Source: Branchinecta lynchi
Taxonomy: Eukaryota > Arthropoda > Branchiopoda > Anostraca > Branchinectidae
Reading direction: 5' to 3'
Length of the DNA: 64,000 nucleotides
NCBI GenBank assembly: GCA_023053575.1
Contig: JAKZAP010000001.1
Coordinates: forward strand, 12,726,849 to 12,790,848
Part shown: positions 1 through 11,061 of the stretch, piece by piece
Layout of the letters: the number at the start of each line of letters is the position of its first letter
Position numbering within the stretch: the first letter of the stretch is position 1
The notes under the pieces: model-generated
The model's input: the letters and a program-made list of their open reading frames with translations, nothing else
Databases searched by the model: none
What the model was told of the DNA's origin: nothing
Translations under genes and position numbers: made by a program

Positions 1-229
1 TTTCTGTTCAAAACAGTTATAAAAAGGATTCAAAAAAAGGATTCAACAACTTTACTAAAAAAAAATCATTCCGGCTTGACGACCGGTTACACACAAAGCA
101 CATACGCGCTTGAAAAACGCAACCGGTACACATTTACTATCATATTCTAATCAAACCTTCACTAAAATAAACTAAAAATTTATAAATTAATTTGTTAATT
201 TGTCCTCTCTCGTCTTCCAAACCCTCCAC

Positions 230-430
230 TCACCAACTACCCTCAAGAAGATGTTTCTTTAACCGATTTTTAGACTGCGGTACACTTTCCGCTTCTCGAA
301 TTGAGTCTGGAAAAGTGTTCCAGACCACCGTACCTGAATGCCTTGCCGCATGGCTAGAACGAACCGTTAACACACCTCCATCTCGGTTGATATCGGAATG
401 AAAACCTCGATGGCCATTTAAAAGTAACAA
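230..430 (-). mobile_element. C-terminal fragment of a LINE polyprotein
   Basis: The minus strand reads a short open frame ending in a stop at 230. It contains VWNTFPDSIREAESV followed by a basic KNRLKKHLL tail. This layout (a Leu/Val-Trp-Asn-x-x-Pro-x-x-Ile-Arg motif just before a basic C-terminus) is typical of the end of the reverse-transcriptase polyprotein in CR1/L2-like LINEs. No RT core is visible upstream, so this is a relic. The class assignment rests on that motif alone and is moderate. Confidence 0.5.
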
Positions 431-660
431 CCTTGCCTTCAGCTCGGTAGATCTTTTTCATAACCTACCTCGCCTGCGGCTCGGATAGGCTATTTTCAAT
501 GACCGTCTCGGTGTTATTTACCGATATTAACCTCGATGAAGTTAACCTTTATTAGCCTTTCCATTTCCATTAATTATTTAAAAAACAATCATTCAACTGA
601 TCTTTCATTCGTTAATTACTTCCATTCAGACTCGTTAGCTCACTGGCGGAATGTAGGCCG
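431..660. other. No recognisable gene
   Basis: Unique-looking AT-rich sequence with no supported coding frame or repeat. Confidence 0.5.
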
Positions 661-663
661 GAA

Positions 664-800
664 GGTGCATTTAAAGTAAGTAAGTAAAGTATTTATTACC
701 CGTATTTTTCATTTAGAACAATACGGAGTAAATCAGAAAATAGAGAAACAGAAAAGAAGAGAAATTTAAGGCAAAACACGGATGCAGACACATGACATTT
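664..800 (-). mobile_element. LINE 3' end with (TTAC)n-type tail
   Basis: Read on the minus strand, an AATAAA-like element (within taataaatactt) is followed directly by three CTTA repeats. This is how other LINE 3' ends in this window terminate (polyadenylation-like signal, then a short microsatellite). The body upstream is only about 100 bp and non-coding. Confidence 0.4.
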
Positions 801-1184
801 TACGTAACAGTTACGCAATCAAGAACTATAAAAGTGTTTAAGCCAGGGGTGGCTCCATTTCTCCTGGAAATTTGAAATTTCACGATTCACTGCGACACTG
901 GCGTCCGCAACTTGGTGTTTTTCAACATTTAAGTATGCCTTTTGAGGTCTCCTCACCCACCCTCCCAGTTGTGCGGTAACTGGGCCTAGACTGTCCAGTG
1001 ACCGACACGCCCAGTAATTGACTTTCGTAACTAGAAAGTTACCTGGCTTAGTACTTTTCCTGGCTGCGTGTTTGAATGATAAGGCGTAATCTCATATGTT
1101 CTGTGATTCCTCGCCAACCCCATCCCCACCCTTCAAAGGTAAATAGGCAGCAATTCCCTGGGAGCTTCTTCAATAACCTACACT

Positions 1185-1300
1185 GTAAAAAAGCGCTTTC
1201 ATGTTAACTTAATCTGCAATACTTTGCATTCTAGCGTTTTAATCCGCGATCGGATTTTAACTCTCCGAACTCAGAATCAAATCTCTGAATTCCGAACAGG
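1185..1300 (+). repeat. Dispersed repeat, paired with 34133-34255
   Basis: The stretch has diagnostic words gcgttttaatccgcgatcgg and gattttaactctccgaa. A second diverged copy in the same orientation lies at 34133-34255. No terminal inverted repeats were resolved. Confidence 0.5.
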
Positions 1301-2077
1301 TGAGGGCATGCGAAATAAAGTGTTGATGCTAAAGTGGGTTACTTCCACTTTATAAATGTCATGTTGCGTGAATAATTACGCTGGAACTTGAGGACAGCAC
1401 CGTGATCTTCCCTATGTTCGGAAGGAAGTTAGCCTGTGTAACAAGTCCGGAACACTAAATGAAATGGGTCTGTTTACGGGTGGAAAGTTCCGTCACTCGC
1501 TGAATGTTAGATAGTGGGCGGTGTTTGATTAGAGGCAAAAAAGTTTGCTTCGTGGTTCTGTCATTTCTTTTGCAGTAGCCTCATTGAATGGAATTCAATT
1601 CTTTCTGAGGAGGGATAATTAGTGGTTAACATAAGGAAGTGTTCAAATATAGGAAGTCAGGGGCACGCTAAGTGGTGGTCATTAATACTTTTTCTTGAAA
1701 GGCCTCAAGACAAATATTTAAAGGAGTCAATTGAAATGGTGGCAAACATGGGATAAACCATGACTAGTAGATAGTAATGACTGTCGTGAATCCAACTGTA
1801 CCTATTTCCTGCAAAATCACAACGCCAGCCAACATTACTAACACAACAGAAACAAAGTATTTAGCCTTTAGAGCAACCCGCCCTCTTTCAAGCCGGCTCA
1901 TTGGCTATTAATTCGGTCTGAGGGTATTCACTGACACCAGTGGGCACCCCTTTTCTTCTTGAAAATGTGGCGGATTTTGAAGGAAAACATTTTCAGCAGA
2001 ACTTTATTGACAGAAATATGTTTTGCCCACGTGTATATGGCCTTTGGCTTTGAATACAATTATTATTATTACTATAG
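1301..2077. other. No recognisable gene
   Basis: No coding frame longer than about 60 codons, and no repeat shared with the rest of the window that I could see. Confidence 0.45.
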
Positions 2078-2085
2078 GCCTATGG

Positions 2086-2261
2086 GCCCGAGGCCGTATC
2101 CAGGGGGGTTAGGGGGTTGCCCCCCCCCAAAAAAAAACATACAAAAATAACGATTTGTATAGGCTTTTCCCTCTCATCTATGTGTTTTTTGTACTTTTTT
2201 GTCCGACCAGCAGACCCCCCCCCCCCCCCCCCCCCGAAATAAATTCCTGGATACGGGCCTG
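2086..2261. mobile_element. hAT-like MITE (TIR ggccgtatccagg)
   Basis: Inverted ends aggccgtatccagg (2091 onward) and cctggatacgggcct (2246-2260) flank about 175 bp containing G and C homopolymer tracts. The flanks carry a direct repeat gcctatgg (2078-2085 and 2261-2268), consistent with the 8-bp target duplication of hAT transposons; the exact edge is uncertain by 1-5 bp. It has no coding capacity. The C run near 2215-2235 is a likely assembly and replication slippage site. Confidence 0.65.
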
Positions 2262-2627
2262 CCTATGGCTTATATACCAGTCAGATATTTTTCTTTTCGT
2301 CTGAGTACTCTTGTTTCTCGTCAATTTCTATTTCAAGGTTGCTCATTCGCGTGCTTTTAATAGCGCCACTAGATGACTCCACGGCAAGGTCGAGTCTTAG
2401 TTTGAACTCACACAACTGGGATGGGGATGAGCTAAAAGTTGCAAATGCGAAAATGCTTCCGATTCAACTTCTATAACGAAATGAAGTGAAAAATCTGATT
2501 GGCTGTCTGCAGATGAGCATATTGCAGTAGTAGTGGAAGTAGTCACGTCTTTGATGGCTCTTTTAATTCCGTTTAGCAGTTTTCCTGTGACGCGCCAAGT
2601 TTGAATGCGGCGCACTTGCTCTGTATA

Positions 2628-2740
2628 GTGCTAACACACGATCAGGATCTGGAGTTCCAGGACTGCCAGGTTGAGATTTTTTCTACTTGATAATGAAAGT
2701 GCAGAGAATCCGGCCGGGAAATCCTGATCGTGTGGTCCCG
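2628..2740. mobile_element. Short MITE with inverted ends cacacgatcagga
   Basis: acacacgatcagga near 2634 is matched by the inverted copy tcctgatcgtgtgg at about 2724-2737. The interior is about 75 bp of non-coding sequence. Target duplication is not clear, so superfamily is unassigned. Confidence 0.5.
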
Positions 2741-3690
2741 CTTTAGATATCCAAACCTCTCCCCGCCCCGAAGTCTGATTGCCATTTTGATGAAGAGATC
2801 AATTAACCGAGGGGTTACTCACTTGGTGGGTGTTTCGGGCGTGAGCATCCCCTCACTAGGGGCTCCTAATTAAGCTCTGTCTAGTACATTGGAGAAAATT
2901 TCTCTAACCTCCTAACTTAAGATTTGTGTATCAGTACAGGCGACGTTGAAGAAAAATTCTTGAAAGGATTCCGTATGTTGGTACATTCTAAAAAGCAGTT
3001 TGCACTTTCTACCCTGTTCAGTTTCTTCCCTGTTAATTGTTTTCCATTACCGGACTCGTAATTCTGAGAAGCGTCCAAAGTTCTTTAAGAGCGTTTAAAA
3101 CCAAACCGAACTGTCAGTCTTGAATTCTTTTTGCGCTTTAGCATCAATGATGACCCCTTTGGCCGCTGATTAATGGGCCCCTTACCCCCGTGGATCCTCA
3201 AGGCAAACGTTTGCTGAAACCAGTTTGAGACTTCATTCCAATCCACCTTCAAAATGGCTATTAGATAAAAACGAAATTGACACACCAAGCGGAGAATAAT
3301 GAAAGAACAGGGCGCCGGAATGACGGGACGAATTTTGTGGCACAAAAGTTGTTTCTGGTAATAACGTCGCCGTTGCTGCATCCATTTGGATGCCGACTTG
3401 CAGAAATCTTTGATAAGAGATCTGAGCGCAAATGGCGTAAGAAGCAATTACGCTCGAAACATAGTTACTCACGCTGACAGTGGAAGCTGGATGAATGGTC
3501 CGCCGCAATGCACCGTGCAACAGTGCGACGTAATTGGATGCAGGTGCAATGGATTGCGACGTAATTAAAGTGACGTTTGGACGGGTCACTGCCTGGTTGA
3601 TTATTCGGTGACAACGGACTCAGGTTTCAGACCGACTCCTTGACTATAGTACCAACACCAAATACCTACTCTTTGAATCTCGAAGGAGTA
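2741..3690. other. No recognisable gene
   Basis: Several overlapping short frames occur near 3100-3590 on both strands. None has a recognisable motif or consistent splice context, so I treat the stretch as non-coding. Confidence 0.45.
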
Positions 3691-3695
3691 ATTTC

Positions 3696-4700
3696 CAGGG
3701 GCGTCACTAGCCTTTTACCTTTGGGGGGGGGGGACGTCCGGTTTGTGCCGACGGACTAAAAAATGTGCCGACAAAACACGCCGTTGTACATTTCCCGCCA
3801 GCACAGAATAGAACCGGGTTAAAACTAACTATAATGCATCAGTTGAGATTATTCCTTTGATGTAATTTCGTATTTTAAATTTCACATATTTGGCTTTTCA
3901 TTTTAGCGTTCGCTAAAAAGCGAAGCTTCCAACGACTGTACTAGCAAGTTAAACTAAGCGCCGCAGGCGAAATTTGTTTAAATCTGCCTTTTTTCCGGAA
4001 AAATTTAGGTATCTATACCTACCATGCAAGTTCTAGCTTTTAACGTGTTTCAGCGAATTTCAATCCTAAAACGCCAAACTAAACGAAACACTGTTCTTCT
4101 AAATAAAGAATACTACAAAATGCGTCGCAGGCGAAATTTTGTGTAAACTAACTGTAACGCATCAATTGAGGTTATTTGTTCGGTATAATTTCCGTATTTT
4201 AAAGTTCACATATTCGGCTTTTCATTTTAACTTTCACTGAAAAGCGAAGCTTCCAACGACTGTACCAAGGCAAGTTAAACCAATCGCCGCCGGCGAAATT
4301 TTTTTAATCTGTTTTTTTTTCAGTAAAATTCAGCTATAGTACCATACAATTTCCGGCTTTTAACGTGTTTCAAACCCCAAGAATTTCTATCCTAAAAGGA
4401 AAACTAAATGATACACCGTTCTTCCAAATAGTGAATAGGCTACTACAAAATGCGCCGCAGGCGAAATTTTGTGCAAAAACTTACTGTAATGCATCAGTCG
4501 ACATTGTTCCTTTGATGTAAATTCACATATTTAATTTCACATATTCGGCTTTTCGTTTCAACTTTTGCTAAGAAGCGAAGCTTCCAACGACCGTACCCAG
4601 AACAAGTTGAACTAAGCAACGCCGCCGAATTTTCTTTAAAGCTATATTTTTCCGGAAAAATTTGAGCCCGACAAATGTTTGCAGAATTTGATTTCTTACG
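3696..4700 (+). repeat. Family 3 repeat: hAT-like end plus about 330-bp tandem units
   Basis: The left end is caggggcgtcactagcc followed by a G run, resembling hAT MITE termini. It continues into about three degenerate units of roughly 330 bp. Each unit carries gcgaagcttccaacgac and two copies of a CGCCGCAGGCGAAATT-like word (near 3957, 4122, 4282, 4450, 4612). A second, inverted, shorter copy occurs at 34590-34900, ending in the same CAGGGCGTAACTA-type terminus. No protein coding is supported. Confidence 0.6.
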
Positions 4701-6240
4701 TGTAAAAGACCATGAAACTTGTTCAGTGCGCTGGCTTTGATGTTTGAAAGCAGTCTTAAGTGCGTGGTAGGTAACGAAAAACGCATATCATCATGGCTAA
4801 TCAAATGTGTCGTCAAATGATCCGATTGCCTTCGTTTGCCCTCGCTCAAAAATATTTAACAGTCACTTAGCATAATTATCATTAATCCACAATCATCACC
4901 AGATCCAATTCAGTAGTCAACTGAAAGTATTCATTTACGTGATCTCGATTTTGCCGAGTGTAAGCAGGAACTAGGTTTCCTTACGACTGGAAAAAGCTCT
5001 TACGTGTCCCTTTCACAACGAGACACTTACTTTGTCTAAAAAGCTTCTATAAATCTCGGAAAGGTAAACGTTTTGTGTAAACCCAAAGTTGAAATGTGTC
5101 CCCCCTTACGAAAGGCAACGTAAGAAGATGAAAGAGAAATTAAATAAAATGAAAACGCATGATTCGAAAATTTTTCAATTTGTCCAGGAGACACCTTGGA
5201 TTTATGAGAAAATAAATAATATATTGCCTTTGAAGAAAGCGACGAAATAGTGGGAAGAAGAAGAAAAACTGCGATGTTATGCTTACGCCAGTCTAAAGGC
5301 GTTTTTCAGTGCTCCCACAAACAGGTTTGTAGGTCGATCTTGGCTCGAAAAGAGCGTTTCCGCGGCCTTTTGTGCGGCCCACAAGAGCAACCAACAAGAT
5401 TTCATGGCTCGCTTTGTAGCTCGAATTCAACAAACAACTGCCGAGGTGATTGTCGATTTTGGGGATTTTGTGGTTCGATTCTGGCGGGAAATTCAAATTT
5501 CGCAGCCAAACAATGTTACTTCCGGAAGCATATAGATATAAAGCTGATCGTACTTATTGCGCAGAATGTTAAGGATGTAATCCTGAAATTTCTATTTATC
5601 GAGATTTTGTATGGACTTGTTTTTATTTTCAGACATTTGAAAATACTCCTAAAAAAATAGACGAAACGGCGTTTCCGCGAGTTTCAACTTGTGCCTCGAC
5701 AGTGTGGCGCACAATCGTGTTTTCGCGACAAACATCCAGAAGTGTGTCACCCACAATTTTGTCACGGCCTTATGTGTGAGTCTGAAAGGGCCTTTAGCAT
5801 TCCAAGTTGCATAGCACAATTTCTGTATCTTTTTGATGGGCGAGAGTGAGGAGCACTGAGACCAGCAGTTCACCATATTCCAGAACAGCGCTTCCAACGG
5901 ACTACTTTCTGTTAATCCCCCAACGCCTCACTACGAACACTTGTGATAGACGTAGTAAAATAGATCCACAGGTTTATAGTAGAAAATCTGTAATCTGCTT
6001 CCAAGGTAATGGAGGTTTTGCATATGTCTCATTAGTAGAAAGTGAAAGTTACCCACCCATGGATCCGACTTTTTTCTATTTCTATACCAAGTGTGATTAT
6101 GAGACAATGGAGGGAAACAGATACCATAATCCAGTTGGAGCGCTGAACTGGATCCGGCGAATAGCCGGACCTTTTTGTAGAGACCCTACTTATGACAACA
6201 TAGTAGCCTACACGTTTCCTAAGTTTACCAATTTATGGAC
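4701..6240. other. No supported gene
   Basis: Frames at 5250-5660 (+) and 5846-6475 (+) are open but show no domain, low-complexity or splice evidence; the second runs straight through a MITE at 6241-6475. I read the stretch as intergenic. Confidence 0.5.
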
Positions 6241-6475
6241 CATTTACACACTGCGTAAAATCCGAGCGTATTTTGAAATCCGAGTGTTTTGCGGGTGTTT
6301 TGAGCTTCACAAAATTTCTAGCAATACGGACGTATTTGGATACACAACGGACCAATTTCTAAAATACATTAGTATTGCTAGAAATGTTTTCAAGCTCAAA
6401 ACGTGCGTAAAATACGCTCAGATTTCAAAATACGCTCGGATTTCAAAATACGTTCGGATTTTACGCAGTGTGTAA
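6241..6475. mobile_element. Near-complete foldback MITE (TIR tttacacactgcg)
   Basis: The two halves are inverted copies of one another. The ends tttacacactgcgtaaaatc and gattttacgcagtgtgtaaa match, and pairing continues inward through tttcaaaatacg-type words and aatttctagcaatac / gtattgctagaaat. The whole 235 bp can therefore fold into one hairpin with a short loop near 6350. No clear target duplication was found. Confidence 0.8.
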
Positions 6476-6522
6476 ACCCACCATAAGGCGTTAAGGATAA
6501 CTTACCGCCTTATGACCAGAGG

Positions 6523-6555
6523 CGTTACTAGCCAAAATGTGTGGGGATATATGCC
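6523..6555. mobile_element. Isolated end of a hAT-like MITE
   Basis: ccagaggcgttactagccaa followed by a G-rich stretch matches, inverted, the right terminus of the MITE ending at 8748. Its partner end was not identified with confidence. Confidence 0.4.
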
Positions 6556-6818
6556 GTATAAGGTACAGTTTTAGTGACAACTCTTGAAAAACTAAAATTG
6601 CACAAAAGCGACAGACATACCCGTAGCATAAGAAAAAAAGGGGGGAGATTATTTTGGGAGCTGTTTAGTGCAATTATCACCATCTTCATTGCCATACAGT
6701 CACCATCATCATACAGACTTCGTGACAGCTGTCGAGAGTCGAGAGAGGGTAAAAAACGCACATATTTGAAATATGCTTGTATTGATTCTACGTGCAAACG
6801 CTTTTCTTCTGCGGTTAT

Positions 6819-6959
6819 CAGGGGCGTCACTGGGGGGGGGGACACCCCCCCCCAATGCTGTTGGCCAGTCGGTAAAAATTAACCGAGTCGGCGCGAATCG
6901 CCGCGATTTTTCGTCAAAACAGTTGATTCTTTTTTCGTGAAAACAGTCGGTTTTTCTGA
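6819..6959 (+). mobile_element. hAT-like MITE, left part (interrupted by LINE)
   Basis: The element begins caggggcgtcact immediately after gcggttat (6811-6818). It runs to cagtcggtttttctga, where a LINE is inserted. The same segment recurs after the LINE at 8443-8569, and the element ends at 8748 followed by a second gcggttat (8749-8756). The 8-bp target duplication and CAGRGGCGTCACT inverted ends support hAT affinity. Internal G/C runs differ between the two copies. Confidence 0.85.
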
Positions 6960-8442
6960 TGGTTAGGGTAGCAGGGAAATGTTCTAGGGAGTTTTTATCA
7001 AAAATTGGTTTAAAGCAAGGATGTAGTTTGTCTCCAAAGTTATTTTCTTTGTATATAAACGATTGGCAAGAGTATATGAATGAGAGAATGGCACCCATGT
7101 TATCCGTTGATATAGTTAAGTTGTGTTTATTATTGTTCGCAGATGATGTGGCACTTCTCGCGAATTCAAAAGAAGATTTGCAGGTCTTGGTGGATATAAC
7201 GGCGGAATTTTTGAGAAAGAAAGAGTTGACATTAAATGTTAGTAAAACGGCAGTAATGTGTTTTAGGAAGGGTGGGAAATTAGATACTATTAAAATAAAA
7301 TTTGAAGGAGAAGATATTGAATATAAAGAAGATTTTATTTATTTGGGATTTAAGTTGTCGTCAAAGGGGAAATACGGGAAACATGTTGATTTTAGTTTAG
7401 CGAAGGGGAAGAAGTGCCTAAATATGTTGTTGAAGAGTGAGTTGAGAGAGATAAATAATTTAAGAATGCATACACAGGTGTTTTCGTCTAAGTTAGTTCC
7501 AGTAATGCATTACGCCGCGGAAATTTGGGGGTATAGTCCGAGTATTAAGCTAGAACAAGTGCAATTAGGCTACTTCAAAAGAGTTCTAGGCCTTAGTAGC
7601 AAGATTAATTCATTAGTAATAAGAGGACATTTAGGTTTATTTGCATTAAGGAGTAAGCGTCTTGTTAGTATGATACGGTTTTGGGAAAAAATAATAGCGT
7701 TGCCGAGAGTAAGACCGTTAAAGGCTGCATATCTGGAATCCCTCCAGGACGGAGCAAAGGAATCGTGGTCAAAACAGGTTAAAAGTATTTTGGATAGTAG
7801 CGGTTTGTCTCATTTTTGGTGTGATGGAAAAGGACCTAGAGCAGGTAATAGTGTGAGTATTGCTAAGGAGGTGGAGGTTAGGTTACATGACCAGGAAATA
7901 CAATTATGGCAGTGTGGGGTGGAGGCATCTGATTCATTGTGGTTGTACGCGAAGGCCAAAGAGACATGGGGGGAGGAAATTTATTTTAAGGCGGGGATTC
8001 CAGCAGATCATTTGAGGTTGTTAATGAGTTTACGAGGTGATTGTCTACCTTTAGGAATGCGTAGAAGATATTTGGGTAAGGTAAGAGTGTTGTCTGGTCC
8101 TTACTTTTGCCCAATGTGTGGACATTTGGACGAAAATATTTTTCACGTAATGTGCGTATGTCCTGAGCTTTCAGATCTTCGTGGGGAAATTTTTGGTGTT
8201 AATAATTGGGGAGAGGATTGGTTGGTAAAAGTAATGGGAAGTAAAATATTTGGTGATATGGAAAAGTTGGGAAGATTCCTTTCGGTCTCGATGAACCACA
8301 GAGAAAGATTCTTGTAAAGGAATATGTAAAATAGTTAGCATTTATTTGGTTTGTGTTTTTTATTTTTGTTTGTGTTTATTTTTTTCCCATGGCCTCTGTG
8401 CTTTTAGTGGAATAAATCTTATCTTATCTTATCTTATCTTAT
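6960..8442 (+). mobile_element. 5'-truncated LINE with intact C-terminal RT frame and (TCTTA)n tail
   Basis: One uninterrupted frame of about 450 codons (to the stop at 8315-8317) starts inside the reverse-transcriptase palm. GLKQGCSLSPKLFSLYINDW is motif B-like and LLLFADDVALLA carries the catalytic FADD box. It continues through thumb and connection regions to a C-terminal cysteine-histidine motif (CPMCGHLDENIFHVMCVC, about residues 379-396). The endonuclease, ORF1 and RT fingers are missing, so it is 5'-truncated. The 3' end has aataaa followed by (TCTTA)n at 8416-8442. The architecture fits the jockey/I-type LINE group; the clade is not certain. It lies inside a MITE that is duplicated on both sides. 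An open frame with no stops suggests recent insertion. Confidence 0.93.
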
Positions 8443-8748
8443 CAGGGGCGTCACGACTGGGGGGGGGGGGGGGGGCAGTCGGTAAAAATTAACCGAGTCG
8501 GCGCGAATCGCCGCGATTTTTCGTCAAACCAGTTGATTCTTTTTTCGTGAAAACAGTCGGTTTTTCTGAAAATTGGTCGATTTTTCGTCAAAATAGTCGG
8601 TTTTTCTGAAAATCGGTGCATTTTTTTCAAAAATGTAATTTTTGTTGTAGAAAACACTCGTTTTTTCTGCAAAAAAAGTCGGTAAAAATGACCAGCCAGT
8701 CGGTAAATGCCTCGTCCCCCCCAAACATTTTGGCTAGTGACGCCTCTG
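8443..8748 (+). mobile_element. hAT-like MITE, right part (full interior and right end)
   Basis: This repeats the first ~130 bp of the MITE seen at 6819-6959. It then continues through T-rich, 'gtcggtttttctga'-like internal subrepeats to the right end ggctagtgacgcctctg at 8748. The target duplication gcggttat follows at 8749-8756. A related inverted copy is at 38306-38623. Confidence 0.85.
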
Positions 8749-8959
8749 GCGGTTATACAAGGAAGCCCCATGTGGGCTCGATCCTGCGATTTTCTGTTGA
8801 AGAAACATTAGCTTTTGCTTTAGCAGTGCAGCTGCGGAAAAAACGTATCGTAGTTAAGAATCCTCCGGAATTTCCGCCTTCGCTCCGGAATTTGACGCAT
8901 CGCATGCAGATGTTCCATGCTGAGTGACGCGAATTTCGAATGAGAAACCTTAGTTTCAA

Positions 8960-9160
8960 TTTTGCAGATACCCCGGTATCTGTTGTCATGGTAATTGGAC
9001 CTGCAATTTTTGCACTTTTAGAAATCATCCAAAAAGAAATACTGGTAACCAATGACATCTAGAGTGACATGACTCTTTTCCCACAAACTTGACCAAAATC
9101 TAGACTCTTGCATTAGTCACGATGAAAGTGAGAGAATGTTTTCAGATTCCACGATCATTT
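8960..9160. repeat. ATACCxCGGTAxCTG words left of the foldback element
   Basis: gcagataccccggtatctg near 8965 and agataccacggtaact near 9167 are words that recur on the right side at 9832-9925. The outer flanks of the foldback are therefore also related to each other. No coding potential. Confidence 0.45.
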
Positions 9161-9162
9161 AC

Positions 9163-9825
9163 CAAGATACCACGGTAACTAAAGAAATAGAAAACCGTGA
9201 TTTTCGGGGTTTTTTCTTGATCAGCTAATTATACCTCTAAGATGATGTGCGAGGGATAAATTCGGATATTTCGGTTGCACTTCCGTCCTCTGCGAAAAAA
9301 ACAAAACTAAATCATAAGATTTCATATTTCACAGAACGGTAGTTCTGTGAAAATATTTGTACAGTGATGGGATGGGAAATAAGGATTATAAAATGCTGGG
9401 TGAAAGCTTCTGTGCTTACCCAGGGAACGGTTGTAAAATTAGTTGATAAATTGTAAATAGGGACAGAACTCGGAATTGTAAAATAATCACAGATTTGTGC
9501 ATATACACTTTTAACACGCACATTTTAATATTCGTTATTTTATGTGAATTTGTATGTCGTTCAATCCGCATCGTTCTTCTGATTTTTAGTACACGTCGTT
9601 GTATGTTTCGTTGATTCCGCATTGTTTTTCTGTTGGTATTGTGTTGGATCTTATGATTTAGTTTTGTTTTCTCGCTGAGAACGGTTTCCCGGAAGTGCAA
9701 CCGAAATATCCGAATTTAAATTATCCCTCGCATATTATCTTACGAGGAATAACTAGTTGATCAAGAAAAAAACCGGAAAATCACGGTTTTCTATTTCTTT
9801 CGTAATGAACGGTCAGCTTGGCTTT
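9163..9825. mobile_element. Foldback element with about 160-bp inverted arms
   Basis: The left arm (about 9163-9322) includes aaagaaatagaaaaccgtga, cggatatttcggttgcactt and acaaaactaaatcataagat. The right arm (about 9649-9825) holds their inverted partners, atcttatgatttagttttgt, aagtgcaaccgaaatatccg and tcacggttttctatttcttt. The loop is about 330 bp and contains repeated cgttg / attccgcat words. No transposase frame is present, so it is non-autonomous; superfamily is not assigned. Confidence 0.8.
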
Positions 9826-9831
9826 AAACCT

Positions 9832-9926
9832 TATACCACGGTAACTGCAAACACGCCTTTTGACCGTAGTATCAGATACCACGGTAACTGCGAAAACGAC
9901 TTTTCATACCGTGGTATCTGCTAAAT
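9832..9926. repeat. Cluster of taccacggtaactg words
   Basis: ataccacggtaactgc occurs twice in direct orientation and once inverted (ataccgtggtatctgc) within 95 bp beside the foldback element. Related words lie on its other side (8965, 9167). Confidence 0.55.
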
Positions 9927-11061
9927 TGCTACGGCCTTGCATTAAACGATGTATCAGTTTGACTATCTCAAATGTCCCATAGAGTTCATTAGGGGGGAAG
10001 GGCTGTAAAGGACATCTCTGGCTTAAGGAAGATTACTCTTGATGACTAACTCTTCTTGCCGATTAAGAATCGCCGTGTGACTAGCGAAGAGCCAGAAACG
10101 TCATGGCAGTGACCACAGCAAACGTTATTGATTGGTTTACATAGGATATAAAGATTCGTTCGGGTGACGTTTCTTGTTCTTCCGATGTTCAATGTCGTGT
10201 TTCAGACTTGTTCATATAGAGTATACGAAGGAGGGACAGTGCAGTGATGTCTGAGATCCGTCAATCTGGTCCGATATAGACGTGTCGCTTCATATATACT
10301 TCTCCTGGCGAAGAAGGTTCTAAAAGTAATGGCACGTAGCGATTGAATTTCGACTTTTCAGCAAGAAACCTCGTCCTCCATCAAATAGCGAAGGACTATT
10401 TTGCGTCTGACGAGCATCCATTAATGCTCAAGTCGCACTTCCAGATGCTCCTTTCAATAAAGTGAAACACGATGGGCTGTAAACCTGATGCTGTCATAAA
10501 ATCCCAACCTTTATCTCTTCAAACAGTTGATTTATTACGAAAATGGCAACAATTCTTGACTATGGACACTAAAATCTCACAAAAACAGAGGTAGTCGCGT
10601 AAGATAAGCAATTTGATTCTGAACGAGCCAGTTTTGATTGATATTTTATAGCAGGTTTCCGTAACAGAATATCCCACCAGCGCTAACATAAATATTGAAA
10701 CCCGAAGGTTAATAGCACAGAGCCAATAAAATAATTGCAATAGGTATGAAAGGGTCCTAGATGTTTGTAAGGGTCCTAGATGTTTGTAAGGGTTTGGCAT
10801 CATCCCTACGGCTGAACCGGGTCTGGACTACAGCTACACTACAAACAATCTAACATATCTTAAAAAGGTTAAGAAATGATAAAAATAGAGGGTTCACTTT
10901 CATCAGATCTGCACAATCCCATACACGTGTTGAATCAGCAGGTACCTGATAAACCCTTGGCACATCTTAAACACATCAACTGACAAATCGAACTACCAAG
11001 CTCAAACTGAGGAACATATGAGATTCAACAATTCATGATGATTACCGATCATCAAACAGTT
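9927..11061. other. No gene; two short repeats
   Basis: A stretch at 10048-10140 resembles 22979-23070 (shared gatgactaactct and aatcgccg words). A 23-bp word (agggtcctagatgtttgta) is tandemly doubled at 10750-10797. The last part, up to 11061, would be the 3' UTR of the zinc-finger gene on the minus strand. Confidence 0.45.

Noticed and set aside
2206..2236. Long C and G runs across the window as G-quadruplex or regulatory sites
   Set aside because: They sit at conserved positions within hAT-like MITEs and are explained by those elements.
5250..5660. 136-codon plus-strand frame
   Set aside because: No recognisable motif, no splice context, and low-complexity C-terminus.
5846..6475. 209-codon plus-strand frame
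   Set aside because: It runs through a foldback MITE, its C-terminal repeats (KYAQISKYARISKY) are MITE subrepeats, and there is no domain.
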